This document shows, in pieces, positions 28,779 to 43,376 of a DNA stretch of 64,000 nt. The DNA comes from Lutibaculum sp963816555 (GTDB lineage: Bacteria > Pseudomonadota > Alphaproteobacteria > Rhizobiales > Tepidamorphaceae), in the NCBI GenBank assembly GCA_963816555.1, contig CAWFLD010000010.1, positions 62,001-126,000 on the forward strand, in the 5' to 3' direction. How positions within the stretch are numbered: position 1 is the stretch's first letter; every line of letters starts with the position of its first letter. Position numbers and translations under genes: made by a program. Below the pieces are notes generated by a model. It did no database searches. It had not been told where the DNA came from and saw only the letters and a program-made list of their open reading frames with translations.

Positions 28779-30026
28779 TCAGCTTCCCGTGCGCAGGCGC
28801 TCCAGCAAAGTATAGCTCGCATAGCCGTCCGCGGGTAGGCCCGCCCGGCCCTGGAAGGAGCGGATGGCCGAGCGCGTCATCGGTCCGACCCGGCCGTCGA
28901 CGCCGCCGGTGTCGAAGCCCCTGCTGGTCAGGAGCTTCTGCATCTCCTCCTTCTGCGTGCGGCTGAGCGGCTTGTCGTTCGTCGGCCAGGCCTGGGCGAA
29001 GGCGGCGTAGCCGGCGAGCCGGTCGGCGAGATGGCCGACGCCGAGCGCGTAGGCGGTGGCGCTGTTGTACTTCAGGATCGCCCGGAAGTTGCGCAGCATC
29101 AGGAAGGCCGGGCCCGAGGCGCCGGCCGGCAGGACGAGCGTCGCCTGGTCGTCCGGCCGCGGGAAGTCGCGGCCGTAGGTGCGGCTGACGCCGAGCCGCC
29201 GCCACTCCGCGAGGCTGCGCTTCGTCTCCTCGTCGGCGAGGGCGTAGTCGAAGCCCCTGGGCAGGTCGACCTCGTAGCCCCAGGTCTCGCCGTCGACCCA
29301 GCCGCTCTGCCTGAGGTAGTTCGCGGTCGAGGCGAGCGCGTCGGGCACGGAGTTCCAGATGTCGCGCCGGCCGTCGCCGTCGAAGTCGACCGCGTAGGCC
29401 TGGTAGGTCGTCGGGATGAACTGGGTGTGGCCCATCGCGCCGGCCCACGAGCCGACCATGTCGTCGGGCGAGACGTCGCCGTGCTGGAGGATCTGCAGCG
29501 CCGCGACGAGCTGCTTGCGCGCGAAGCCCGCGCGCGTCTCGTCGGCATAGGCGAGCGTGGCGAGCGAGCGGATCGTCGGCTTGACGATCGCCCGGTTGTC
29601 GAGCACCGCCCCGTAGGAGGATTCCATCCCCCAGATCGCCGTGAAGACGTAGCGGCTGACGCCGTAGCGGCGCTCGATCGCCGCCATCTCGCTGTCGTAG
29701 CGCTGCAGCATCTCCTGGCCCGTCTGGATCCGCCTGTCGGACACCGCGGAGGCGAGATACTCCCAGATCGGCTTGACGAACTCGGCCTGGTTCTGGGTGT
29801 GGCGGATGACGTCGGGGTCGGGCGTCACGCCGGCGAAGGCGCGGCGGAAGGTCTCGGCGCTGACGCCGGCCTGGTGCGCCTCGGGCCAGAAGCCCCTGAG
29901 CCACGTATCGAAGCTCTGATCGGCCGAGGCGGAATTGTGCCCGGCGATGAGCATGATCGCCGCGGCCAGGAAGGCACGGAGAATGGACGCCGCATGCGTG
30001 CGGCGGCGCTGGCAAGGCCAGGTCAT
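28779..30026 (-). CDS. mltB: Lytic murein transglycosylase (MltB type) with peptidoglycan-binding domain
   Basis: A 415-residue periplasmic enzyme that cleaves peptidoglycan between MurNAc and GlcNAc, forming 1,6-anhydro ends. After a signal peptide (hydrophobic run LRAFLAAAIMLIAG, to SASA) comes the SLT-2 domain with the catalytic Glu in FTAIWGMESSYG, and GSWAGAMGHTQFIPTTYQAY and DFDGDGRRDIWNSVPDALAS. The C-terminal 60 residues are a PG_binding_1 domain (MQKLLTSRGFDTGGVDGRVG). ATG 30026 is preferred over 30053 because GGGAG lies about 9 bases before it. It is followed on the same strand by the DUF459 gene. Confidence 0.9.
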   Translation of the reverse strand: MTWPCQRRRTHAASILRAFLAAAIMLIAGHNSASADQSFDTWLRGFWPEAHQAGVSAETFRRAFAGVTPDPDVIRHTQNQAEFVKPIWEYLASAVSDRRIQTGQEMLQRYDSEMAAIERRYGVSRYVFTAIWGMESSYGAVLDNRAIVKPTIRSLATLAYADETRAGFARKQLVAALQILQHGDVSPDDMVGSWAGAMGHTQFIPTTYQAYAVDFDGDGRRDIWNSVPDALASTANYLRQSGWVDGETWGYEVDLPRGFDYALADEETKRSLAEWRRLGVSRTYGRDFPRPDDQATLVLPAGASGPAFLMLRNFRAILKYNSATAYALGVGHLADRLAGYAAFAQAWPTNDKPLSRTQKEEMQKLLTSRGFDTGGVDGRVGPMTRSAIRSFQGRAGLPADGYASYTLLERLRTGS

Positions 30027-30139
30027 GTCTCGTCTCCCGGGAAGAACCATCATGGCCCAAGGAGAGGCGGAACAGGCTTAATTTGGAGTTTATCGGCCGC
30101 GGCAACGTTTGGCTAACCATCGCGGCCGCGGCCCTGCGG

Positions 30140-31135
30140 TCAGTTCGCCCTGCGCATCCGCTCCGGCAGGCCGCGCTCCCAGCCGAGCGCGCTCGAGACG
30201 ATGCCGTCGAGGTCCTCGAGCTCCGGCTGCCAGCCGAGCACGTCGCGCACCCGGTCCGCACGCGCGACGAGCGCCGCCGGGTCGCCGGGCCTGCGCGAGG
30301 TGAACTCGACCGGGATCTCGTGCCCGGCCGCCCGGTTGACCGCCTCGATCACCTCGCGGACCGAATAGCCGCGGCCGTATCCGCAGTTCATCACCTCGCT
30401 CGCGCCGCCCCGGCGCAGGTGGTCGAGCGCCAGGAGATGCGCCCGGGCGAGGTCGCTGACGTGGATGTAGTCGCGGATGCAGGTGCCGTCCGGCGTGTCG
30501 TAGTCGGTGCCGTAGACGTCGAGCCGCTCGCGCTGGCCGAGCGCCGTCTGGCAGGCGACCTTGATCAGGTGCGTGGCGCGCGGCGTCGACTGGCCGCTGC
30601 GGCCCCTGGGGTCGGCGCCGGCGACGTTGAAGTAGCGCAGCGCCACGTAGCTCAGCTCGTGCGCGACGCTCGTGTCGCGCAGCATGATCTCGCTCATGAG
30701 CTTCGAGGAGCCGTAGGGCGAGATCGGCTGGAGGCGCGCATCCTCGGCGACCGGGTTGACCTCCGGCATGCCGTAGACGGCGGCGGTGGAGGAGAAGATG
30801 AAGTGCTTCACGCCGTGCCGCACCGCCGCGGCGATCAGGCCGCGCGTCTTCGCCGTGTTGTTGAGGTAGTAGCCGAGCGGATCGGCGATCGAATCCGGCA
30901 CCACGATCGAGCCGGCGAAATGGATGATCGCCTCGACGGGGTGCGCGGAGAGGATGCGGTCGAGCGCCGCCTCGTCGCCGATGTCGGCCTCCTCGAAGGC
31001 GACGCCGTCGGGCACCGCCCACCTGAAGCCCGTGCTCAGGTTGTCGACGACGACCACCTGCTCCCCCGCGTCCAGCAGGGCCAGAACCATGTGGCTGCCG
31101 ATGTAGCCGGCGCCGCCCGTCACCAGGATGGCCAT
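30140..31135 (-). CDS. galE: UDP-glucose 4-epimerase
   Basis: A 331-residue SDR-type epimerase interconverting UDP-glucose and UDP-galactose. The NAD motif GGAGYIG is at residues 7-13, the Ser/Thr of FSSTAAVYG at about 115-117, and the Tyr-Lys pair of YGSSK at 141 and 145. VYGTDYDTPDGTCIRDYIHV is the family signature. It diverges from galU, with about 150 bases between the two starts, so nucleotide-sugar supply genes share one control region. The product probably feeds exopolysaccharide, glucan or lipopolysaccharide synthesis. Confidence 0.94.
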   Translation of the reverse strand: MAILVTGGAGYIGSHMVLALLDAGEQVVVVDNLSTGFRWAVPDGVAFEEADIGDEAALDRILSAHPVEAIIHFAGSIVVPDSIADPLGYYLNNTAKTRGLIAAAVRHGVKHFIFSSTAAVYGMPEVNPVAEDARLQPISPYGSSKLMSEIMLRDTSVAHELSYVALRYFNVAGADPRGRSGQSTPRATHLIKVACQTALGQRERLDVYGTDYDTPDGTCIRDYIHVSDLARAHLLALDHLRRGGASEVMNCGYGRGYSVREVIEAVNRAAGHEIPVEFTSRRPGDPAALVARADRVRDVLGWQPELEDLDGIVSSALGWERGLPERMRRAN

Positions 31136-31282
31136 CGCTTCCTCTTTTTCCGCCTCGTACGGGAACGTCCTATATTCTGCAGGCTTTACGGCTGGTAAGC
31201 GTCGGCGCGCATGGCTAGGGTTTCCGGCGCGGCGGCCGCCCGCATGCCTGCCTTATTGAGTTCGAGGGGAGAACATCACTTC

Positions 31283-32164
31283 ATGCGACCGATCCGCAAG
31301 GCCGTCTTTCCCGTCGCCGGTCTCGGCACGCGCTTCCTGCCAGCCACCAAGGCGATGCCGAAGGAGATGCTGACCGTGGTGGACCGGCCGTTGATCCAGC
31401 ACGTGGTCGACGAGGCCCGGGAGGCGGGGATCGAGGAGTTCGTCTTCGTCACCGGCCGCAACAAGCAGATCATCGAGGACCATTTCGACGTCCAGCCCGA
31501 GCTCGAGATGACCCTCAGGGAGCGCGGCAAGACGAAGGAGCTCGACCAGCTGCAGGCCGACCTTCCGCCGGCCGGCGCGGCGAGCTTCACGCGCCAGCAG
31601 GCGCCGCTCGGCCTCGGCCACGCCGTCTGGTGCGCCCGCGAGATCGTCGGCGACGAGCCGTTCGCGCTGATCCTGCCGGACGTGCTGGTCAAGGCGAGCC
31701 CGAGCTGCCTGTCGCAGATGGTCGACGTCTACAACCAGGTGGGCGGCGGCAACGTCATCGCGGTCGAGGAGTGCGATCCCGCCAAGGTGTCGAGCTACGG
31801 CGTCGTCGCGGTGGGCGAGACCAAGGGCGAGGCCTTCGAGGTCACCGGCATGGTGGAGAAGCCGAAGCCGGAGGAGGCGCCCTCCAACCTGATCATCACC
31901 GGCCGCTACATTCTCGAGCCCCAGATCTTCGACCTTCTCGAGAACCAGGAGAAGGGCGCCGGCGGCGAGATCCAGATCACCGACTCCATGCAGCGCCTGA
32001 TGGAGACGCGGCCCTTCCACGGCGTGAAGTTCAAGGGCACGACCTACGATTGCGGCTCGAAGATCGGCTTCCTCGGCGCCAACGTCGCCTACGGTCTCGA
32101 CCGGCCGGAGCTCGCCGACGACCTCCGCGCGATGATCGGCGACATCCTCTCCGGCAGGGCGTGA
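31283..32164 (+). CDS. galU: UTP--glucose-1-phosphate uridylyltransferase
   Basis: A 293-residue nucleotidyltransferase that makes UDP-glucose from UTP and glucose-1-phosphate. The N-terminal AVFPVAGLGTRFLPATKAMP is the GalU nucleotide-binding signature. PLGLGHAVWCAREIVGDEPF and ALILPDVLV carry the metal and sugar-binding residues, and GRYILEPQIFDLLENQ and GTTYDCGSKIGFLGANVAYG follow. ATG 31283 is the only start giving the family N-terminus. It is divergent from galE, whose enzyme uses the UDP-glucose made here. Confidence 0.94.
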   Translation: MRPIRKAVFPVAGLGTRFLPATKAMPKEMLTVVDRPLIQHVVDEAREAGIEEFVFVTGRNKQIIEDHFDVQPELEMTLRERGKTKELDQLQADLPPAGAASFTRQQAPLGLGHAVWCAREIVGDEPFALILPDVLVKASPSCLSQMVDVYNQVGGGNVIAVEECDPAKVSSYGVVAVGETKGEAFEVTGMVEKPKPEEAPSNLIITGRYILEPQIFDLLENQEKGAGGEIQITDSMQRLMETRPFHGVKFKGTTYDCGSKIGFLGANVAYGLDRPELADDLRAMIGDILSGRA

Positions 32165-32174
32165 GCCCGGGGCG

Positions 32175-33665
32175 CTAGCGGCGCACCGTGACGCCCGCCT
32201 CGACGCGGGTGTCGGTGTAGTCGGAGCCGTCGGCATTGCTGTCGTGGCGGGCATGCGACACCGCCGCCCGCCACGAGAGCCAGCGATTGACCTTGTAGTC
32301 GACGTCGAGCGAGGCCGTGTAGGTCGTGTCGAGCCGGTCGATGCCGACATATTCGGAGCGGTCGGCGGCGAGCCTCGCCGTCACCACCAGGTTGCGCCGC
32401 AGGGCGTGCTCGACGGAGAGGTCGAGGGTCGCGTCGCGGATGCCCGACGCGCCGGGCTCGAGCGTCGTCTCCTGCGGCCGCAGCGAGCCTTCGAGGCGCA
32501 CCGTCGTCAGCGGCGTCGGCCGCCAGGCGAGCGAGCCGCGATACATGAGGCCCGAGACGTCCGGCAGCGTGGGATCGTCCGGCGTCTGGTTCTGGTAGCC
32601 GATGCCGACCTCGCCCTGCAGCACGTCGTCGCGCGCGATCGAGACGCCGGCCAGCACGTTGTAGCCCTTCGAGCCGCGGCGCACGCCGTTGTCGTCGATG
32701 GAGCGCTCGTAGACGCGGTCGTTGACGCCGCCCTCCACGAAGCCCGACACGGTCTGCTGCAGCTCGTAGCTGGCGCGCAGCGTCAGCGCCCTCTCGTCGT
32801 AGTTGCGGTCGCTGTTGTCGTAGATCGAGCCGTCGGACAGGCGCGCGTCCTCGTAGCGGTAGGCGGTGTAGGCGGCGCGGCCGGAGAGGCCGATCCGGCC
32901 GACGTCGTCCGACAGGCCCGCCGTGGCGCCGTAGCTCTGGGCGTCCGGCCGCTCGACCGCCGTCGCCGGCAGGTTCGGGTCGCTCAGGGCCTCCGGCGCG
33001 ATGTGGTACGTGGCGCCGAGGTCGGCGACCAGGCCCCGCACCAGGTCGAGGCGCAGGGCGAGCTCGCTGTCGATCGAGGTGTTGGTGTCGCCCTCGTCGA
33101 ACTCGGTGTCGGAGGAGAAGCGGCCGGTCAGCTCGTGGCGGCCCCAGTCGGACTTGAGCTCGAGGTCGCTGCCGAGCTTGTAGTAGGTGCCGGCGTCGCC
33201 GTTCTGCGGCAGGGCGTCGATGTTGCTGCTGCGCCCGGCCAGCACGTCGATCGAGGGGTGCAGCACGAAGCTGCCGAGGCGGATGCCGAGCGGGGCGTAA
33301 GGGTCTTCCTCTTCCGGCGTCGGCGCCGGCGTCGCCTCCAGGGCCTGCGCCTGCGCGGCATCGGCCTCCTGCGGCGACGTCGGCGTGCCGGGCGTTGCCG
33401 TTGCCGGTGCCGCCGTGGCGGTGGCGTCGCCGATGACCGGCGTGACGCCCGTGCGGACGCCCGTGACGGAGCCGGTCGTCGCGACGTCGGAGGTGCCGTC
33501 GGCCGCGGCCGGCGAGGCGGTGCCCAGGCCGTCGGTCTGCAGCGTGTCGAGGCCGACCTCCGGCACCAGGCTCTGCCTCAGCGCCTGCGCCGCCGCGCGC
33601 TCCGGCGCGCCGCCGGCAAGCGCCGCCAGCCCGAGGACAAGCCAGAGTTCGTGTCGCACATGCAT
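32175..33665 (-). CDS. Outer membrane beta-barrel protein (BBP2_2 type)
   Basis: A 496-residue outer membrane protein. It has a signal peptide (MHVRHELWLVLGLAALAGGA, to AAAQA), a Thr/Ala/Pro-rich periplasmic stretch to about residue 125, then PYAPLGIRLGSFVLHPSIDV with DVLAGRSSNIDA, which opens the barrel and is typical of the BBP2_2 family often found with exopolysaccharide genes. Alternating hydrophobic strands run to the C-terminus (TYTASLDVDYKVNRWLSWRA, ARHDSNADGSDYTDTRVEAG). The end VTVRR lacks the usual terminal Phe. It is convergent with galU, and its start faces motA across a 235-base spacer with a CtrA-type site. Confidence 0.82.
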   Translation of the reverse strand: MHVRHELWLVLGLAALAGGAPERAAAQALRQSLVPEVGLDTLQTDGLGTASPAAADGTSDVATTGSVTGVRTGVTPVIGDATATAAPATATPGTPTSPQEADAAQAQALEATPAPTPEEEDPYAPLGIRLGSFVLHPSIDVLAGRSSNIDALPQNGDAGTYYKLGSDLELKSDWGRHELTGRFSSDTEFDEGDTNTSIDSELALRLDLVRGLVADLGATYHIAPEALSDPNLPATAVERPDAQSYGATAGLSDDVGRIGLSGRAAYTAYRYEDARLSDGSIYDNSDRNYDERALTLRASYELQQTVSGFVEGGVNDRVYERSIDDNGVRRGSKGYNVLAGVSIARDDVLQGEVGIGYQNQTPDDPTLPDVSGLMYRGSLAWRPTPLTTVRLEGSLRPQETTLEPGASGIRDATLDLSVEHALRRNLVVTARLAADRSEYVGIDRLDTTYTASLDVDYKVNRWLSWRAAVSHARHDSNADGSDYTDTRVEAGVTVRR

Positions 33666-33740
33666 CGGCAGCGTCGCGGCCCGCGAGAATAGCGCCGGCC
33701 CGATCGGCCGGACGCCCGACCGACAGTGCGGCGGACATGG

Positions 33741-33755
33741 TTAATCCGCTGTTAA
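33741..33755. promoter_or_regulatory. CtrA-type binding site between the outer-membrane gene and motA
   Basis: TTAA (33741-33744), 7 bases, TTAA (33752-33755): an exact match to the alphaproteobacterial CtrA full-site consensus. It lies 76 bases before the outer-membrane gene start and 146 before motA. CtrA controls motility and envelope genes in many alphaproteobacteria. Binding here is predicted only. Confidence 0.5.
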
Positions 33756-33900
33756 GCATGCCGGGCGGGGCGCGCTGACGGCACGATCGGCAGCATCCTC
33801 TTCCCCCCGTTTAACGATCGGTAAGGGACACTCCCTACAGTCGCTGCCGGACAAGGGCGCGGGAACCCGCGCGTCTTCTGAACCGTCAGGACGTAGCCTT

Positions 33901-34671
33901 ATGGATTTCGCGACCATTGTCGGCATCATTGCCGGTACGGTGCTCGTGGTCGTCGCCATTTTCCTCGGCGGCGACTTCATGCTTTTCGTCGACGTTCAGT
34001 CGGTGCTGCTGGTCGTCGGCGGCGCCATGGCGGCCACGGTGGTGCGCTTCCCGCTGTCGGGGGTGATGCAGGCGCTCGGCGTCGGCGCGAAGGTCGCCTT
34101 CACGCAGCGCAAGAGCGAGCCGCGCGAGGTCATCGAGGAGATCTCCCAGCTCGCCGACGTGGTGCGCCGCCAGGGCCCGCTCGGCCTCGAGTCGGTCGTC
34201 GTCAAGAACGAGTTCCTCGCCCAGGGCGTGCAGTACATCGCCGACGGCTACGACGAGGCCTTCATCCGCGAATCGCTCGAGCGCGAGCGCGACCTCTACC
34301 TGGAGCGCCTCGAGGACGGCCAGCGCATCTTCAAGGCGATCGGCGATTCCGCGCCGGCCTTCGGCATGATCGGCACGCTGGTCGGCCTCGTGCAGATGCT
34401 CGCCAACATGGACGACCCCTCGAGCATCGGCCCGGCCATGGCCGTCGCGCTGCTGACGACGCTCTACGGCGCGCTGATCTCGAACCTCGTGGCGCTGCCG
34501 ATCTCCGACAAGCTCGCCCTGAAGGCGAAGATCGAGGACCTGAACCAGACGCTCGTGCTCGACGGCATCCTGCAGGTGCGCGAGGGCAAGAGCCCGGCCC
34601 TCATCAAGGAGATGCTGAAGGCCTACATCCCCGAGAAGCACCGCGAGGAAATCGCGGCGCTGGCGGCCTGA
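33901..34671 (+). CDS. motA: MotA/TolQ/ExbB proton channel family protein (flagellar stator MotA)
   Basis: A 256-residue inner-membrane protein, the proton- or ion-channel part of the flagellar stator. The N-terminal helices (MDFATIVGIIAGTVLVVVAI, VDVQSVLLVVGGAMAATVVR) precede a charged cytoplasmic loop (QLADVVRRQGPLGLE, LERERDLYLERLEDG). TM3 contains the conserved Pro in DSAPAFGMIGTLVGLVQMLA and TM4 is PAMAVALLTTLYGALISNLV. The length and sequence resemble the PomA/short MotA type. It is followed by motB after 10 bases. No other flagellar gene is in the window, so the motor is encoded elsewhere. Confidence 0.88.
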   Translation: MDFATIVGIIAGTVLVVVAIFLGGDFMLFVDVQSVLLVVGGAMAATVVRFPLSGVMQALGVGAKVAFTQRKSEPREVIEEISQLADVVRRQGPLGLESVVVKNEFLAQGVQYIADGYDEAFIRESLERERDLYLERLEDGQRIFKAIGDSAPAFGMIGTLVGLVQMLANMDDPSSIGPAMAVALLTTLYGALISNLVALPISDKLALKAKIEDLNQTLVLDGILQVREGKSPALIKEMLKAYIPEKHREEIAALAA

Positions 34672-34681
34672 GGGCGGTCGG

Positions 34682-35539
34682 GTGGCACGCAAGGACAAGG
34701 GCGGCGGTGGCGGCGGCGGCGCGCCGGAGTGGATGGTCACCTTCGCCGACCTGATGTCGCTCCTGTGCTGCTTCTTCGTGCTGATCATCTCGTTCTCGAT
34801 CCAGGACGAGCAGAAGATGCAGATCGTCGCGGGCTCGATGCGCGACGCCTTCGGCGTGAAGCCGGAGAACCGCAAGGCCGGCATCATCGAGCTCGACGGC
34901 CTGCCGGACCGCGAGTTCCTCAAGCACCAGTCCGCCGTTCCGAAGGACGAGGAGACCTCGTTCGCGCAGCAGCGCCACGACGAGTACAGCCAGCAGGGCC
35001 CCGAGGCGAACACGACGCGCACGGAGGCCGCCAACATCGAGACGGCGAAGCAGTTCGCCACCGCCGCCGCCTCGCTGCGCCAGGCGTGGCAGGAGATGCC
35101 GGACATCCTCGAGCTGTCGGACCAGATCATCTTCCAGGAGACGCCCGACGGCCTCGACATCCAGATCGTCGACGAGGAGGGCCGCTCGATGTTCCCGCCC
35201 GGCTCGCGCTATCCCAACGAGCGGACGCGCCTGCTGCTGACCAAGATGGCGCCGATGCTGGCGAAGATGCCGAACCGCATCGTGGTGACCGGCCACACGA
35301 GCGCCGAGACGGAGAGCGAGGTCGGCCACTCCGCGTGGGACCTCTCCTCGGAGCGCGCCAACACGGTGCGCGACATCCTGGCCGAGCACGGCGTCGCGAA
35401 CGACCGCTTCGCCGGCGTGATCGGCAAGGCCGACAGCGACCCGCTCTTCCCCGAGAACCCCTTCATGGCGTCGAACCGCCGGATCTCGATCCTTCTGAAG
35501 AAGGAAGAGCCGCCGGTGCCGCCGGACCTCAAGCCGTAG
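34682..35539 (+). CDS. motB: Flagellar motor protein MotB (OmpA family)
   Basis: A 285-residue stator protein that anchors to peptidoglycan. A Gly-rich start (MARKDKGGGGGGGAPEWMVT) leads to the single helix, whose FADLMSLLCCFFVLIISFSI carries the proton-binding Asp at residue 23. A linker of about 100 residues follows, then an OmpA/MotB domain (FPPGSRYPNERTRLLLTKMA, IVVTGHTSAETESE, LSSERANTVRDIL, NRRISILL). The start is GTG 34682. The end converges with the MBL-fold gene and the two overlap by 11 bases. Confidence 0.9.
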   Translation: MARKDKGGGGGGGAPEWMVTFADLMSLLCCFFVLIISFSIQDEQKMQIVAGSMRDAFGVKPENRKAGIIELDGLPDREFLKHQSAVPKDEETSFAQQRHDEYSQQGPEANTTRTEAANIETAKQFATAAASLRQAWQEMPDILELSDQIIFQETPDGLDIQIVDEEGRSMFPPGSRYPNERTRLLLTKMAPMLAKMPNRIVVTGHTSAETESEVGHSAWDLSSERANTVRDILAEHGVANDRFAGVIGKADSDPLFPENPFMASNRRISILLKKEEPPVPPDLKP

Positions 35540-36524
35540 GGCCGCGGCCGGTCCCGCCGGCCTGCCAGACGTCGCCCGGCTCCATCGCCACGAAGCACCC
35601 CGGCGGCAGGCCCAGCCGGTCGATCTCCTCCCGCAGCCTGTCGCGCGGCTCGAGCCGCGGCTCGTCGGTCAGCTGGAACGTGCCCCAGTGCACGCCGAGC
35701 GCCTGCGCGGCCCCGCAATCCTGCATGATCTGCACCGCCTCGGCCGGGTCGACGTGCTGGGGCTTCATGAACCAGCGCGGCGCATAGGCGCCGATCGGCA
35801 GGATCGCGAGGTCCGGGCGCCCGTGGCGCTCCCGCACGTCGCGGAAGATCCCGCCGTCGCCGTAGCCCGTGTCGCCCGCCACGTAGACGAGGCATCCGGG
35901 CGCGCGCAGGACGAAGCCGCCCCACAGCGCCATCCGCCGATCCCGCAGGCCGCGCGCCGACCAGTGGTTCGCCGGGTGCAGCCAGACCGCGACACCCTCT
36001 GCGAGCCCGGTGGACCCGTGCCAGTCGAGCGTCTCGACCTCGATGCCGCCGGCTTCGCGCGCGACGACGCTGTCATTGCCGAGCGGCGCCACGAAGCGCG
36101 GGCGGTCGCGCCGCCACAGGCGGCGCAGCGTGTCGAGGTCGAGATGGTCGTAGTGGTCGTGGGTGAGGAGCACCGCGTCGATCGGCGGCAGGTCGTCGAA
36201 GGCGACGCCGGGGTCGTTCACGCGGGCCGGCCCGATCCACCGGAAGGGGCTCACCCGGCGCGACCAGACGGGATCGACGAGCAGGTTCATGCCGGCGAGC
36301 TGGATCAGCACGCTGGCGTGGCCGATCATCGTGACGGTCAGCGTCTCCGCCCGCTCCGCGGGGACGGCGCGGCCGGCCGGGGCGGGCGCCCATTTCGCCC
36401 GCTCGCCGCCGAAGCGCCAGCGCAGGAGATCGCCGAAGCCGCGTTCGGTGGAGGGGTGGCCCGGATTGAAGAAGCGGGTGCCGTCGAAATGATCCGACGG
36501 CGGCCCCTCGTGGTAGCGCTTCAT
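35529..36524 (-). CDS. MBL-fold metal-dependent hydrolase (NAPE-PLD/UlaG-like)
   Basis: A 331-residue metallo-beta-lactamase-fold protein. Metal ligands are HASVLIQ (early strand), the HxHxDH motif in VLLTHDHYDHLDLDTL, the His in HPANHWSARG, the Asp in LVYVAGDTGYGDG, and the His in ALGVHWGTFQLTDEPR. The N-terminal FDGTRFFNPGHPS is shared with the N-acyl-phosphatidylethanolamine phospholipase D-like group, so a phosphodiesterase acting on lipids or nucleotides is possible. Its true substrate is not known. Confidence 0.85.
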   Translation of the reverse strand: MKRYHEGPPSDHFDGTRFFNPGHPSTERGFGDLLRWRFGGERAKWAPAPAGRAVPAERAETLTVTMIGHASVLIQLAGMNLLVDPVWSRRVSPFRWIGPARVNDPGVAFDDLPPIDAVLLTHDHYDHLDLDTLRRLWRRDRPRFVAPLGNDSVVAREAGGIEVETLDWHGSTGLAEGVAVWLHPANHWSARGLRDRRMALWGGFVLRAPGCLVYVAGDTGYGDGGIFRDVRERHGRPDLAILPIGAYAPRWFMKPQHVDPAEAVQIMQDCGAAQALGVHWGTFQLTDEPRLEPRDRLREEIDRLGLPPGCFVAMEPGDVWQAGGTGRGPTA

Positions 36525-36540
36525 CGAGGCCTCGCCCTCT

Positions 36541-36585
36541 CCGGAGACCGGGCCGTGGGAGACCTGGCCATGGGAGACCTGGCCA
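36541..36585. repeat. Tandem 15-base repeats between MBL gene and gltD
   Basis: Two perfect copies of TGGGAGACCTGGCCA (36556-36570 and 36571-36585) follow one degenerate copy (36541-36555). They lie in the 76-base spacer downstream of gltD and upstream of the MBL-fold gene. The array may vary in copy number between strains. Confidence 0.7.
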
Positions 36586-36600
36586 TGCGCCGGCTCGCCG

Positions 36601-38022
<1,422 letters not shown>

Positions 38023-38034
38023 GCCGTCTTCCCC

Positions 38035-42696
<4,662 letters not shown>

Positions 42697-43376
42697 GGCT
42701 CGTCTCCTTCGTCTACCTGGGCCGCCCCGCGACGTTCTCCGGAAGCGGCGTCCCCGGTTCACCGGCCTGCCCAAGGGCCGCCGGCGACAGGTGTTTTTGG
42801 CTTCGTGGAACGAGGGCGGACCTTGCCGCACGTGCCGCCATTTAGCACGAACCGACCGCGATCGGGCGTGCGGAATGGGTCAGCATCACTGTCCTATCCG
42901 GCGGCCAAAATGCCAGATTTGGAACTTCCCCGCAAGGCGGCCGACGCAGCAATATTGCGTGGAGGAAAGGTATCGCGACAGATCCGGAAAGCTTGTGAGA
43001 AATCTACATCACGCTCCGGCGATCCGCGGAAAAATTTCCGTAACGTTGAAGTGACTTCCAGTTGAAATTGCCCTTTGCCAGTGTCCGTAGCGTCGAAGTC
43101 GCTCGTGCCTACGGAAGTCGGGCCGGCATGGAAGCATCGTCGACACGATGTGCAGCCCGGCAGGCAGTATAAGCGGCAGGATATTTTCGCAAGGCCTCCT
43201 TTCGCGAAATCATGAATGCGTTCGCCGCCGTTCTCCGCGGCAACTCATCGGCGAAGAGCGGCAGGAGGCGAAAGAACGGTTCCTGCACCTGCAAGGCCCG
43301 GCTTCCCCGCCGTCCGTGGCGGCTTCGGCACACCGAGAAGCAGCCGACAGGCTGAACCAGAGAAGGGGAAAAGACC
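42697..43376. other. Intergenic control region between gltB and bufA
   Basis: A 680-base stretch with no gene I can support. It must hold the promoters of divergent gltB and bufA. AT content rises around 42950-43080. It contains two related 21-base direct repeats at 43037-43057 and 43084-43104, and an imperfect inverted repeat ATTTTCGC...GCGAAAT at about 43183-43210. Open frames crossing it are low-complexity antisense or out-of-frame shadows. Confidence 0.6.
43037..43104 (+). promoter_or_regulatory. Pair of imperfect 21-base direct repeats upstream of bufA
   Basis: The copies share 16 of 21 bases, 47 bases apart from start to start. Each holds TCCGTA, CGT and GAAGT. The first reads GTAACG (43040-43045), 16 bases, TTGAAA, which vaguely resembles the GTAACC-CGAA pattern of Caulobacter SigF promoters that drive bufferin operons. 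This is a speculative assignment. Confidence 0.25.

Noticed and set aside
42697..43376. Small genes in the gltB-bufA spacer
   Set aside because: Open frames there have no ribosome binding site, no family resemblance and Arg/Ser-rich shadow composition.
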